64,000 bases of DNA from Brucella oryzae (GCA_012103035.1 JAAVLL010000003.1:124001-188000); one strand, 5' to 3'. Shown: positions 50,367 to 61,706, numbered from the stretch's first letter. Notes: generated by a model from the sequence alone, not told the origin. Translations and numbers: made by a program.

Positions 50367-50861
50367 TCAGGGAAAAGCTTCGTCTCGACGTTTTCGGAAA
50401 TAAGCGAGCAGTGCAGCGTGATAGGCCTTTTCTCACTTGCGAAAGAGCGCCGTCAATGAAGTCGCAACTCAGAATATTGTCCGGTCCAGCCTTGCGGCCT
50501 GACGCGACGTTCAGATTGACTTTAACTGGTCCATTCACCCAGTCGATACGCTTTACTTCGACTTTATCGCCTGAGATGTGCACCTTTTGGCTTGTGCCGA
50601 CAATCTCGACTGTTTCATCACTTGGAGAAAGACTGATCAGCCCGATTTCATTGACATGCTTTGCGGCACTCTTCTTCGGATCACCATAGTAGCTGGCAAA
50701 GGCAATGATCGTTTCACGGTCCGAAGCTAACTTCGCTGCCGCTTTGTCCGACAGTGAGACGGCGACGTCAAACCCCATATCGGGTCCAGCAGCCATGGCG
50801 GCGGTATTCAGACCCATGGCTGCTGCAGCCAACCGGCAAGGTGAATTCTCCAGCTCCGCAT
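50367..50861 (-). CDS. Secreted protein of unknown function (frameshifted)
   Basis: About 165 residues with signal peptide MRSWRI...LAAAAMGLNTAAMAAG (one shift near 50835). The mature part is ETIIAFASYYGDPKKSAAKH, ISLSPSDETVEIVGTSQKVH, DWVNGPVKVNLNVASGRKAG and a cysteine pair; it ends RKRRDEAFP after a shift near 50400. Not recognised. First gene of a minus-strand operon with the lipoprotein, HdeD fusion, MFS and receptor. Confidence 0.65.
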
Positions 50862-51103
50862 CACTATAGTCTCCGTCGATCCATTATCGTGTTGCAAGTC
50901 GTTATCGCCGAAATGACTCTATCCAAATTGAATAGACCAGACCTATATAAAAAATGTGAGTATGGGTACTTGAATCCGGTGAACTTCGTTTGGAATAGGT
51001 TAATTTCATTATATTTAGCAGATTTCTGATATTGCTCCCGTGAAGATTGCCAGTACTTTTATTCTCATTGTCGGCGTCTTTAGTGTAAATCAGGTGTTTA
51101 AGC

Positions 51104-51783
51104 ATGAAATCAATGGTTTGGCGTGTTCTCCTGTCAGCGGTATTTACAGCTGCCTATATGTTCAGCTTCGGCGCCACGACGGAAGCGCGTGCCGACAACT
51201 GCGATGCGCTCAAAACACAAAGTGAAATCACGGCCTGTTTTGGTGATGACGAAAAAGCAGCTGATTCTACGTTGAACAAACTTTACCAGTCGCTCATGCA
51301 TGTGCTCTCCGATGCTGACAAGCAACGTCTTCGGGATGCCCAGAGAGCGTGGATCAGCTTCCGGGACAAGGAATGCACATTTCGTGTGGCGCCTTATGCC
51401 GATGGATCAATTGCGCCTTCGCTGACGGCAAGTTGCGTAACCGCTCTGACCGCACAACGTGTTGTTGACTTGCGCCAGCAGGTGAACTGCGAGGAAGGCG
51501 ATATGTCCTGCGTTCCCCATATGAGCGCGGCAACAGGCACTTCTCCCGACAAACCAGCACAGAGACAGGCACCCACGCATGGAAACATGGACAAAGGGGC
51601 ATGCAGTCAGGCAGTTGGTCTCCAGAAAGCGAAAGAAATCGCCGATCACTGCCTCGATATGTCAGGTGCTACTCATCCCCATGCAATATTGAAAATAGTT
51701 GTAACATGATGATTGAGGAGATCCGGCAGGGCTGCGCTGCGAGTGGTGCAGAGGCGCCGAAATACTGCACAAACTATCGTTAG
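51104..51783 (+). CDS. LprI-family (lysozyme-inhibitor-like) secreted protein (one frameshift)
   Basis: About 226 residues. Signal peptide VWRVLLSAVFTAAYMFSFGA ending ARA-DN. The DUF1311 core is CDALKTQSEITACFGDDEKA, then DAQRAWISFRDKECTFRVAP with paired Cys. A second Cys-rich region (KGACSQAVGLQKAKEIADHC; MMIEEIRQGCAASGAEAPKY) follows a shift near 51682. LprI-type proteins block lysozyme or act in envelope defence. Function here inferred. Confidence 0.8.
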
Positions 51784-51816
51784 TCGAATAAGTCACTACG
51801 CGTCTGGAGGGACACG

Positions 51817-52432
51817 ATGCTGCGTTATGTTATTGTCGCGGGACTGCTGGCCAATATGCCTTTGGTGGTGGTCGATGCACAGGCTCAATCAACCGTCGAA
51901 TGCCGGTCAATGCATTATCAATATGACGAATGTTTTGCTGGCCCCTGAAGAAGCCGCAACTTATTCATCAGATATCGAGCAGCCCGTGCATACTCAATCG
52001 TACCTGGGGCTATAATCCGCGCAGCAAATACGTGTGGGTTTCCGAAGGCTGTTCAGGCGTCTTTGCAGATGTGGGCGGTTATCATCATGGCCGTGGTGAC
52101 AGTTTCGACCCAGGTGCACGCATGTATGATAACCACGGTCACGATGTCGGCGAGGTCATAGGAGGTGCCGTGCTTGGCGCGATCATCGCTGGCGCCGCCG
52201 GAAACGACCACCATGCCCATAGCCATACGACAACCAACTACACGTATAACAATAATTACAGCGGCTGCCATGGCATTGGCTGCAAGGTCGACAACCCCGA
52301 TGATGAGGTCGACAACACCCCCAGTTCGACAAAGAGGGAGAGCCGAACTTTGACGAACATGGCAATTATCAAGGTTGTCACGGCATGGGGTGTCTGACGG
52401 ATGATCCAGGCGACGATGACAGTTCGGAATAG
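51817..52432 (+). CDS. DUF3011-containing secreted protein (frameshifted)
   Basis: About 204 residues. Signal peptide MLRYVIVAGLLANMPLVVVD cut near AQA-QS. DUF3011-like motif ECRSMHYQYDECFA, SSSPCILNRTWGYNPRSKYV, WVSEGCSGVF. Then a glycine membrane-like patch (GEVIGGAVLGAIIAGAAGND), a His-rich stretch and an acidic Cys-His tail ending DDPGDDDSSE. Shifts near 51940 and 52340. Lies 33 bases after the LprI-like gene; the pair may act in the cell envelope. Confidence 0.65.
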
Positions 52433-52493
52433 ATCATATCATCGCAATGGCTACGATCGTTGAAGCTCATCCCTCTGCTTCAACTGTCGGCTC

Positions 52494-52529
52494 GCTCTTC
52501 TTCGGCGCCGTTCCGTGCCGGAGAAGAGC
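52494..52529 (+). terminator. Stem-loop terminator after the DUF3011 gene
   Basis: GCTCTTCTTCGGC / GCCGGAGAAGAGC with one mismatch and a 10-base loop, then TTGTTGG. Confidence 0.6.
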
Positions 52530-52616
52530 TTGTTGGTTCGACAACAAGCAGTCGCTAGCGTGTTGCAGTCTGTTTTGTCTGAACTGAGGAGAGGGTCTCC
52601 TGATCGACACGAAAAG

Positions 52617-52630
52617 GGTTACCGGTAACC
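52617..52630. promoter_or_regulatory. Palindrome GGTTACCGGTAACC upstream of the autotransporter
   Basis: A perfect 14-base palindrome about 50 bases before the autotransporter start. Probable operator; no regulator assigned. Confidence 0.45.
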
Positions 52631-52681
52631 AGGCGAATAGCTTCGCCGGATGGATGCATGTTCAGTATGGAAGGGTGGATA

Positions 52682-55600
52682 ATGCTGCCGCGAGAAAGAA
52701 CAATTGCGTTTTTGACATCCAGCACAGCAATTGTGACGGTGTCTGTGGCATGGGCACTCGGACTGCTTGCCGGGGCGACTCTATCGGTCAAAGGGGCCGC
52801 TGCTCAGGAACCGCAACAAATCCCGCTGGAATATGTTTACGGCTCCTATAACTATAACGGGGCAGAGCAGCACTATGTCAGCCGTCTCGGTATCTGGGTT
52901 GGCATAGGAGACGGGAAGGCACAGCGCTTTCTGTTCGATACCGGTTCCGATCAGTTTAACGCGGCGATTGGGAAAGATGCGAATGTCAACGATATCGCTG
53001 GTGCTCCCAAAAATATTATGTCTACAATGATGGAACCAATGGTTACGTCTTCAAACCTGTCAGTTTCGATAAGCTTACCTATTTCAATAAGGACGGCACG
53101 GCGTCCGTTGTTACTCAACTTGGCTCGCTTCAGGCTGCAAAAATCCTCGACACTGTTTTCACCAAGGTTTCGCCTGAACTGAACGGCGAAAGATTGTCTG
53201 ACGAAGCTGTCTGCATCAGTTCGACGACTCCCGGTGATATGAAATGCTATGCACCCGGAGAACTGGACAAGGGCAAGATCGCACTCGAATACCATGCCGA
53301 TCTTGATGCACGGTCAAAAATTGAAGCCGGAGAGCGGTTTGAGGAAAAGACTCACTTGCCGGTACGTTTGGCGCCGGTGATTTCCTGATGTCTAACAGCA
53401 TTAGGTCCAGCCCGCTAGCCGGCATGACGCGAACCGGCTTTGTCGTCGCGGCCAATGGCAACTCGGATTATGCAGAAAATGGTGCAACACCGGGATGTTC
53501 TCCTGCATAATAGTCAATCTGAATTCTGGTCTTCGCGCGCAGTTCGTTTCGACGACGCTGTGGGGCAATCAGAACCGGAAGGTTTCGAAGATAAATTTCC
53601 TGGTGCACAGGGCGATGCATCGACCCAGTTTGAGGGGCACACGCTGACTGTAACACCCAAAAGTGGCAACTACGAAACACTGGCCGCTGACCTTCCCGTC
53701 CTGCTCGATACGGGAACACCGGGAGCAGGGACCATCAAGCTTGGTGAAGGAACCTTCGACAAACTGTTGAATGATGGGGTCATCAGAGAAACGGAAAAGG
53801 GTCGGGCAAGTACGAGATGGACCTTTCGCTTGCAGCATCAGGCGGAGATGCTGTTTCTCCAAAGTGTGGATGTCAGCAAGATTTCCAGAGCAGATCCAGA
53901 TTACGATGAGGGAAAAATCGAATTCATCGCAGGCCTGGATTTTTCCTTTCCCAATCCGTCGTTTATGACTTTGAAAAAGACGACGGCCTATACGCCCTAT
54001 TTCGTCAGTGCCGATAACTTTACGACCGACAGCGGGGCCTCAATCTCAGCCAGATTACCCGTAAAATGGGCAGTCAGGTGTTTCGGGATAGACTGGATGA
54101 GAATGGCAAGCCCGTTGTTGGCAGTGACGGCAACCCCGTTCAGGATACCTATGGATTGCTGGGACTCGCCGGGAGCATATCCGGATCAGGTTCCTTGACC
54201 CTGGATCCTTACACGGATGTGCGTATGACCAATATCAACACCTATACAGGTGAGACGGTTATCAGCGCGAATGCCTATCTGTCATTGGCCGGCCTTGGCG
54301 GTATCGAACAATCCGCAAGGGTTGCGGTCAACGGCAGTCTCGATATCTCCGAACATGGCAATGCCAATAAATATTGGGGAATTGACAGCGCGCAAAACGA
54401 TGTCCGCATTCGCAGCCTGAGCGGCATGGATACGGGTGCGATCGGTCTTGGTGATCGCAATCTGATTCTTACGGCGGCAAACGACGTATTCGCGGGTTCC
54501 ATCAGCGATTTCGACGATAGCAAAACCATGGTGGCGGCGGGTTGGTTATCGCGGCTGGTGTCCAGACACTGAGCGGGAGCAACGATTATTCCGGATTGAC
54601 GACAGTCAATCAGGGTGCGGGTCTTTGCTGGCAAAAGCCGGTGCCATCACGCATGATGTCGTAACATCCGGTCTTCTTGGCAACGATGGCAAGATCGGCG
54701 GGACAGTTAAAACCGGTACTGGCGGCATTATTGCCGGCTACGGAACTTTCGGTGCAGTTACCGTCACAGATGGTGGCACCATCGCTCCGGGGAGCGTTCT
54801 GGACGCAAACGAACAGATTACGAAACTGACGGTGACGGGCAGTTTCGCACAGCAGTCTGGTTCAACTTACGAAGTAGGGCTCGCTAAGTCCGCTGATTTC
54901 ATCGATATTGGGGGCAACGCCACGATTGACAGCGCTGCTCAGGTCAATCTGATCCGGCAGGGTGCAATTGCTGCGAATACCCGTTATACGCTGCTCACAG
55001 CGGCTGCCGGTGTTAACGGAACATATGGCGGGCTAACCGGAACTCTAGCGACAGATTCACCTTTTGTGGATTTCAATCTGGTCTACGACCCGAAGAATGT
55101 CTATCTGGATGTCAGCCGCACATCGACCGCGTTCGCTGACATCGCCGATACGTTCAATCAGCGTTCGACGGCTGTGGCCAGCGAAACGCTCGGAGTGGGC
55201 GATCCAGTATATGATAATATTCTGGCATTGACGGAGCAGGAATCCCGCGATGCCCTCGATCAGCTATCCGGTGAGATTTATGCTTCCATGCGTGGCGTGC
55301 TCATTGAAGACAGCCATTTTGTCCGCGATGCTGCCATTGATCGCATCCGCTCTGCATTTGAAGAAGTCGGGGCTTCTGATGTCCCGGTCATGGCCTATGG
55401 CCCAGGTGGCATCAAACCCGTTGCAGCCAATACGGAAGGTCCTGTGTTCTGGGGGCGTGGATATGGCGCCTGGGGTCTTATGAAGGACAACGGTAACGCG
55501 GCTCGTCTCGACTATTCCACCGGCGGTTTCCTGGCAGGTGTCGACGCATCGATGGCTGAAACCTGGAGAGCCGGACTTCTTGTCGGTTATAGCCATACTT

Positions 55601-56256
55601 CGTTCGATGTGGACGACCGCAGGTCTACAGGATCGAGCGCGAATTATCATCTGGGAGCCTATGCGGGTACGCATTGGGACAATATTGGGTTCCGTTCTGG
55701 ACTGGCCTATACATGGCACCGTGTCGATGCACAGCGCGGCGTAGGTTTTCCGGAATTTTCGGATAATCTGGAATCCAGTTACAATGCCGGGACATTCCAG
55801 GCTTTTGCTGAGATGGGTTATCATATCGATACAAAGCCGGTCGCCTTCGAGCCATATGTAAATCTGGCATATGTTCATCTGAAGACTGAGGACTTTAATG
55901 AAACCGGCGGGCTGCAGCGCTGTCAGGCGAAAGTCAGTCGCAGAATGTCACCTTCTCAACCCTTGGACTCAGGGCATCGTCGGGATTTGATATCGGAACA
56001 GTCGCCGGGGCGGCGCGTGGTGGTCTTGGATGGCGTCATGCCTTTGGCGATAAAATACCGGAAGCAACCTTCTCTTTTGCCGATAGTTCTCTCTTCGACA
56101 TAAAGGGGTTCCTCTTGCGGAGGATACCGCACTTGTTGAGGCCGGTGTCGATCTCAATCTGACGGATCAGATTGTCTTTGGCTTTTCCTATCAAGGGCAG
56201 ATCACTTCCAACGCGCAGGAGCACGGTTTCAATGCAAAGTTGACGGCGAGTTTTAA
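52682..56256 (+). CDS. Autotransporter with aspartic-protease-like passenger (frameshifted)
   Basis: About 1,190 residues. Signal region RTIAFLTSSTAIVTVSVAWA ending AAA-QE. The passenger starts with a domain that has two aspartic-protease motifs, RFLFDTGSDQFNAAIG (Asp at about 86) and LPVLLDTGTPGAGTIKLGEG (Asp at about 342), the spacing order of a two-lobed pepsin. A beta-helix part (GSGSLTLDPYTDVRMTNINT, YTGETVI) with a passenger-associated repeat follows, then a 12-strand barrel (WGRGYGAWGLMKDNGNAARL, LVGYSHTSFDVDDRRSTGSS, AFEPYVNLAYVHL) ending in a C-terminal Phe (AKLTASF). At least seven shifts. Alone on the plus strand. Confidence 0.8.
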
Positions 56257-56289
56257 AAGCACCGAAGCCAATGAGAGAAAACGTCTAAG

Positions 56290-56520
56290 AGTCCGTTTGA
56301 GAATTGAGTTTCCTTCGTGTCTGGTTCGTGATTCACATTATCGATGTGGACACGAGAGACGCGAGGCCGGATGGCCAGGATTGAGCGGAAGACGAAGCGT
56401 TACCCGACCGATCTCACAGATGAAGAATGGGAGCAGATAGAGCCATTGCTGCCGAAACCGGCCGAGCGTGGGCGCAAGCCGAGCGTAGACCTGCGCGAGG
56501 TTCTCAGCAGATCACCGAAG
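56290..56520 (+). mobile_element. IS5-type (IS427-like) insertion sequence, 5' fragment
   Basis: The putative end GAGTCCGTTTGAGAATTGAG is followed by a start of an IS5-type transposase: MARIERKTKRYPTDLTDEEW, EQIEPLLPKPAERGRKPSVD, LREVL. It is cut at about 56515, so the DDE core is missing. It marks a past rearrangement between the autotransporter and the next block. Confidence 0.75.
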
Positions 56521-56995
56521 CTTTAAGTTGTTCGTCACCGGACTAACTGCTCGATTTATCGCAATATTCGGATGTTGCGCTCTTCTACCTATTTCATTGC
56601 GGTTCATTGTGAAGGTTATTGCGGGAATACGCGTAGTGAGGCGTAGCGGAACGAAGCGTATTTCCGCGCGGGCGATGGCCCGGATTGGCGTATCTTCCAG
56701 AACTGCATATTCCAATGCTACCGAACGAGCTAATTCGCCGGGGGCGACAATTGCCCCTGTGGCTTTAACTACCTAGGGAGACATGTGCCCCGGTGAATTG
56801 GCCGCTATCGATGTCCCCTGGCAACAATTCGAACATGAACTTCTGATCATTCAAGTATAGCAACAAGTGTTGATTTCAACCAGAGTTGAGTCGGCGGGGT
56901 GAAAACCAAACCGGTCGGGGCATGTAGATGTTCCGAGGATGAGCCGGGCCAACCGCTCGACGGGTCGCTCGATCGTTCGACGTTGCCAAGTATAG
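56521..56995. other. Region without a recognised gene
   Basis: A minus-strand frame from about 56776 to 56512 stays open (GELARSVALEYAVLEDTPIR, AIARAEIRFVPLRL) but matches no family I recognise. The rest shows no gene or clear repeat. Confidence 0.4.
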
Positions 56996-57747
56996 TCATT
57001 CTTCTAGCGCTTCCAGCACAAGTTCCGCCGTCAGCCCGCTACTGTATTGCTGCTGTCCGGTGATCAGACGTCCGTCACGGATTGCGAATGGCTCATTGGC
57101 TTCGCGGCAAAGAAAGCTAGTCCCCTCGATACGGGCGGCCTCGCGCTCGATCGTGTATTCGTTGAGCGTCATGCCGAACGCTGCATTGACCTCTTCCTCT
57201 TCCGCATCGGTAAAGCCAGTCCATTTCTTTCCCTCGACCAGCAGTTTCCCGTCCGACAGGCGCGTCCATAAAGGAGCGCCGAACCGTGGCAGATCAACGT
57301 GACGATTTTGCCCTTCATAAAAGGTCGCGATCAGGTCGTGCAGCGTCTCGTCATCCTTGAACGTCAAAGAGGACCGCCGCCGCCAGCCACCCAGACCGCA
57401 TCATAATCATCGACCGAGATCGCGCTGATCGGAAGGGTGTTCTTCAGCATCGCGCCGAACGTTGCGTGATGGACAAAACCCAGGCTGATGAGATCGTCGG
57501 CATAGGCGCCATCGGGCGTGCGCGGATCGCTATGCGTGTCAAACATCACCTCGCCGCCCTTCGGAGACGCAAGATCGACCTGATGCCCGGCTTCGGTGAA
57601 CATGAGAAAGGCACGTGTCATTTCTTCGGCGAAGAAGCCGACGGGAAAGCCCTTGAGCTCGGTCGTGTTGGATACGATCGATAGGATGCGTCGCGGTTTG
57701 CGTTTTACGCCGATCCGCGTTTCGATTTTCAGGTCCGATGCGGGCAT
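56996..57747 (-). CDS. DJ-1/PfpI-family protein, Hsp31-like (frameshifted)
   Basis: About 250 residues. Starts MPASDLKIETRIGVKRKPRR, then GFPVGFFAEEMTRAFLMFTE, ASPKGGEVMFDTHSDPRTPD and YDAVWVAGGGGPL. Two lost bases hide the elbow: in the alternate frame it reads GKIVTLICHGSALL with Cys-His. Then LLVEGKKWTGFTDAEEEEVN and TGQQQYSSGLTAELVLEALE. Hsp31-type proteins are chaperones or glyoxalases. The gene order (this, DUF924, KefB) runs on one strand. Confidence 0.85.
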
Positions 57748-57789
57748 ATGTTGACTACTCCTGTGATTGCTCTTGTGGGGCTGTGTTTC

Positions 57790-58347
57790 CTATCCCTGAA
57801 ACCCGCCGCGCCTGAGAAAATCCGCCTCCTCCGGCGTGGTGGTGCGGCCAAGCACGGGATTGCGATGCGGGAAACGACCGAAACGCCGGATAATGTCGCG
57901 GTGTCCCTCCGCGTGATCGAGCCAAGGCTGACCGAGTCTGGCATTGAGCTTGACCGAGACGTCTTGGTCGGAAACTTCTTCGGAATGTGCGAAGGGCAGG
58001 CAGAAGAACAGCCGCAGCACGGGCTCGACGCGCTCCATGCAGTTGGCCGCAAGCGCCATCCGTGCATAGTGCCGGGCCAGTGGATCGGTCGCATACATGT
58101 GCCCGGTCCCACGAAACGCGTTGCGCGGAAACTGGTCGGTAAGGACCAGAAGCGCAAGCGCACCCTCCGGGCTATTGATCCAACCGTCATGCCACCGCGC
58201 TGCGACTGCCATGTGAAGGTCGAGAAAGCGGTCATGGAAAGTGCGATCGAACTCTTCATCCTTGGCGAACCACTGGCCTTGCGCGCCGGCATCCGCCCAG
58301 AAGCTGACGACGTCGGAAATGAGAACGTCATCCCCGCGCTTGCGCAT
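57790..58347 (-). CDS. DUF924-family protein
   Basis: Intact 185 residues. Motifs WFAKDEEFDRTFHDRFLDLH, GALALLVLTDQFPRNAFRGT and PFAHSEEVSDQDVSVKLNAR, with HRNPVLGR near the end, are diagnostic. DUF924 proteins are soluble alpha-helical TPR-like proteins of unknown function, usually about 180-200 residues. Confidence 0.88.
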   Translation of the reverse strand: MRKRGDDVLISDVVSFWADAGAQGQWFAKDEEFDRTFHDRFLDLHMAVAARWHDGWINSPEGALALLVLTDQFPRNAFRGTGHMYATDPLARHYARMALAANCMERVEPVLRLFFCLPFAHSEEVSDQDVSVKLNARLGQPWLDHAEGHRDIIRRFGRFPHRNPVLGRTTTPEEADFLRRGGFQG

Positions 58348-58359
58348 CCGGCATGGCGA

Positions 58360-60163
58360 TCATGACGAGGCCTCCGGCTCCGCAGGCTTGTTCTTGCCGG
58401 GAGCATTGCCATGGATCAGATCACGACCGGCATAGATGCCGCCGGCCGTCTCGATCTCGAAGCGTTCGGCGTCGCGCTTGCGGATGTCGGCCATCAACTC
58501 GCCCGCAGCATCCGGCTCGTCGCCCAGAGTCACCAGTGCGCGTTCGCCGAGTTTGAGAGCCGATTCGAAGGTCTCGCGTATCTGGAACTCGACGCCGGCG
58601 TGAACCAGCTGATGGCATGCTCGCGGTCCGCCGCCCTGGCGAGCACCGGAACGAGAGGGAATTCATGTCTCGCCAGCTCTGCGATGGTGCTGGCGGCCTT
58701 CGCGTCATCGACGGCGATGATGATCACCTTCGCATGTTCCGCGCCAGCCGCATGGAGGATGTCGAGGCGCGAACCGTCGCCATAATAGACCTTGAAGCCG
58801 AAATCCTTCGCGTCCTGGATCGCCTGCGGATCGGAATCAATGATCGAGAGGCTGTGCCCGCGCGCAAGCAGGGGCTGGCTGATGATCTGCCCGACCCGCC
58901 CAAAACCGATGAGAAGCACGCTGCCTGCGAGGTGCCTTGCCTCATCAACCTCCGCCATCGATGGAAGGACTTTCGGCGCGAGACGATTGTGAGCGATGAT
59001 CATCAACGGCGTCAGCACCATCGAGACGATGATGATCGCGGTCAGGGTCGCGTTCCATTCAGGCGTAAGGATGCCGAATTGTGTCGCGGCGGCGTAGAGA
59101 ACGAAGGCGAACTCGCCGCCCTGCGCCATCATGACGGCCCGCTCCACGGCCTCGGCATTGTCGGATTTGAGGGCGCGGGCCACACCGTAGATCACTGCCA
59201 TCTTCAGGAACATGTAAGCTGGAACGGAAATGGCGATCACCACCCAGTTCGCTGCGATGATGTCGAGGTCGAGCGCCATGCCGACGCCGAGGAAGAACAG
59301 GCCGAGCAGCAGTCCGCGAAATGGTTCGATGTCCGCTTCGATCTGGTGGCGGAAGGAAGATTCCGACAGGAGCACACCGGCGAGGAAGGCGCCCATCGCC
59401 ATCGACAGCCCGCCTGCCTCCATCAAAACGGCGGCGCCCAGCACGACAAGCAGGGCGGCCGCCGTCATGATCTCCCTGACGCCGAATCTGGCCAGCAGGC
59501 GGAACATGGGGTCGAGCAGGTAGCGCCCGGCAACCACCAGTGCCGCAATCGCCGCAAGACCGATACCGACCCCCGTCAGCCGGTTGGCCAGCGTGACGTT
59601 CTCGCCGCCCGGTGCGAGGAAAGCCACCAGTGCGAGAAGCGGCACGATGGCCAGATCCTCGAATAACAGGATGGCGATCATCCTGCGCCCCTTCGGTTGG
59701 GCAATCTCACCGCGCTCTTGAAGCATCTGCATGACGATGGCGGTGGAGGTCAGAACAAAGCCGGTGCCTGCCACGAAGCTCGCCTCGACCGGATAGCCAA
59801 GCGCGATACCCACCCAGATCAGGATGAAGATGGCGAGACAGACCTGTAGCGCACCCAGCCCGAATATCTCGCCGCGCATGCTCCAGAGCCGCGAAGGCTG
59901 CATCTCCAGGCCGATGATGAACAGGAACAGCACCACACCGAGTTCGGCGACATGGATGATCGACTGAGGGTCGTCGAAAAGCCGAGCCCGAACGGTCCTA
60001 TGGCAAGGCCTGCGGCAAGATAGCCGAGTACCGACCCCAGCCCCGTGCGTCGAAACAGCGGAACGGCGATGACCGCCGCCGCGAGAAGCACGACGACGGG
60101 AACAAGGTCGAAGGTCGCGTGATATGCGGCTTCTGCTGCGTGGGTGACGGCTTCGGTGGACAT
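58360..60163 (-). CDS. KefB/KefC-type monovalent cation:proton antiporter with TrkA-N domain (frameshifted)
   Basis: About 600 residues. Starts [20 protein letters not shown]; twelve or more membrane segments, for example [40 protein letters not shown] and [20 protein letters not shown]. The cytoplasmic Rossmann domain is [40 protein letters not shown]. Shifts near 59975 and 58600; the end is [13 protein letters not shown]. Exports K+ in exchange for H+, commonly gated by glutathione adducts. Follows the Hsp31/DUF924 genes of likely electrophile stress. Confidence 0.9.
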
Positions 60164-60172
60164 GGTTACGCC

Positions 60173-60497
60173 TCACTTCGCCGGAATGCGGAATTCGAGG
60201 ATCAGGCCGTCTGCCAGCGTCACATAGGCTTCGCTGCGGCCGTTGAAGACGCGGCTTGTCCAGTCGAACACGATTTGTGTGGTGTCGTCCCTTATGGTGG
60301 CTGCAACCACCGTCATGCGGGCCTGCGCGCCGATCGCATCCGAACGCGCCCACGACCGCACGCCGTCCGCGCCTGTGAGGATGCGTCCCCAGTCGTTGAC
60401 GACGCCATCGGAAGAAAACGCGGCGACGAAGGCATCCTCGTCCCCAGAATTGATCGCATCGACGGCCGATTGAAGGGCTGGCGGGAGGGATCGACAT
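60173..60497 (-). CDS. NTF2-like (SnoaL/SgcJ-type) protein (one frameshift)
   Basis: About 109 residues: MSIPPALQSAVDAINSGDED, FVAAFSSDGVVNDWGRILTG and FNGRSEAYVTLADGLILEFR. Cone-shaped NTF2 fold, often an isomerase or unknown. The ATG at 60497 needs one shift near 60480. The stop is nine bases before the kefB start, so it is probably in the same transcript. Confidence 0.75.
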
Positions 60498-60499
60498 GG

Positions 60500-60832
60500 C
60501 AGTTCTTTCTTGTTGGAGAGGAGGCAAAGGTTGCGCGTTGGCTCCGGACACTTGCCAGGTAACGATTCCCGCAGCGATGGCAGGGACCATGAACACCACC
60601 AACAGGATAGGCAGTTCCTAGGCAAGTGTGTAGCCGGCCTTTGTTACGCCGACCCACATGTTGACCAGGCAAACCACAGCCATACCGGGGTGAAGAGTTT
60701 CGCTCCCGTAGCGACGCCTGTGATGTCGCCGCCCCAAAGCTTTCCGAACAGCGCGAACACACCGAGCAGGACGACCCCACCGACGATGACAAGCAGCATA
60801 TGCACGAGCGCCCCTTGATTTGCTTCCCTCAA
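60500..60832 (-). CDS. Small membrane protein (frameshifted)
   Basis: Roughly 100 residues with three hydrophobic segments: MLLVIVGGVVLLGVFALFGK, TPVWLWFAW(VNMWVGV) and ELPILLVVFMVPAIAAGIVT. Frames change near 60680 and 60615 and the exact end is unclear because no stop appears in frame before the next gene. Not recognised; probably co-transcribed with the NTF2-like and kefB genes. Confidence 0.5.
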
Positions 60833-60872
60833 TCGTTGCGACCCGCCTGAGCCGGCAGGCCGCTGCCAACCA

Positions 60873-61646
60873 TTACTTTGTCGTGTAGCCGCCGTTGACG
60901 AGGATGGTCTGGCCCGTCATCCACCAACCGTCCGAGACCATGAAGCGGATATAAGGCACGATGTCCCCGATGTCGGTGAGACCAGTCTTCGAGAAGTTCG
61001 ACAGTGCGGCCGCCGTCTTGTGATAGGCGACAGCGTCCTCGCCTTCGGCCGGATAGAAGAAGGGTGTGTCCATCGGACCAGGGCCGATGGCCGTTACCGA
61101 AATGCCGCGCTCGCCAAACTCCTTGGAGGCCGCGCGGGTGAAATGCTCGACCGGAGCCTTGGTGCCGGCATAGGCCGCATAAAAGGGCGTGAAGGCCCCG
61201 AGCAACGAGGTAACCAGCGTGCAGACCTTGCCGTTGTCATTGACGTGCTTGCCGGCTTCTTTCAGGAAGAAGAAAGCCGACTTCGCATTGACGGCGCTCA
61301 TCTCATCATACTCGGCTTCCGATATCTCGACGATCGGCTTCTTCAATACCTTGCCGACCGTGTTGATGGCGATGTCGGGGCGACCAACGGCGGCGATCGC
61401 ATCGGCGAAGAGCTTCTCCAACGCCCCAGCCGTGGTGAGGTCGGCCTGGAAGGCGACGCCTTCGGCACCGGCAGCCTTGATAGCGGCCAGCGTCGCATCT
61501 GCATCGGCCTTGCTGGATGCGCTGTTGTAGTGGATTGCAACGGCCTTTGCGCCATGTTCAGCGAGATCGCGGGCAATCAGCCCGCCCAGGTTCTTCGCGC
61601 CGCCGGCAATGATGACGGTTTTGCCCTTGATGGAATGATCGGTCAT
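60873..61646 (-). CDS. SDR-family oxidoreductase
   Basis: Intact 257 residues. Nucleotide motif VIIAGGAKNLGGLIARDLAE (TGxxxGxG variant), NTVG in place of NNAG, catalytic Ser in LVTSLLGAF and YAAYAGTKAPVEHFTRAAS with the YxxxK pair. C-terminus SDGWWMTGQTILVNGGYTTK. NAD(P)H-dependent reduction of an unknown carbonyl. Divergent from a LysR gene that probably controls it. Confidence 0.93.
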   Translation of the reverse strand: MTDHSIKGKTVIIAGGAKNLGGLIARDLAEHGAKAVAIHYNSASSKADADATLAAIKAAGAEGVAFQADLTTAGALEKLFADAIAAVGRPDIAINTVGKVLKKPIVEISEAEYDEMSAVNAKSAFFFLKEAGKHVNDNGKVCTLVTSLLGAFTPFYAAYAGTKAPVEHFTRAASKEFGERGISVTAIGPGPMDTPFFYPAEGEDAVAYHKTAAALSNFSKTGLTDIGDIVPYIRFMVSDGWWMTGQTILVNGGYTTK

Positions 61647-61706
61647 TGGATCGCCTCCTTGGTCTGTGCGGTCACATCGAGGCCGCTTCTACCTGAAGAC
61701 AATATC

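Noticed and set aside
57060..57302. Plus-strand frames over the Hsp31-like gene
   Set aside because: They lie antisense to a gene with clear family motifs and have no start signals.
58617..59666. Long plus-strand open frame (349 residues) across the antiporter gene
   Set aside because: Antisense shadow of the GC-rich kefB-like gene; its composition is low-complexity His/Asp/Glu/Arg and no domain is visible.
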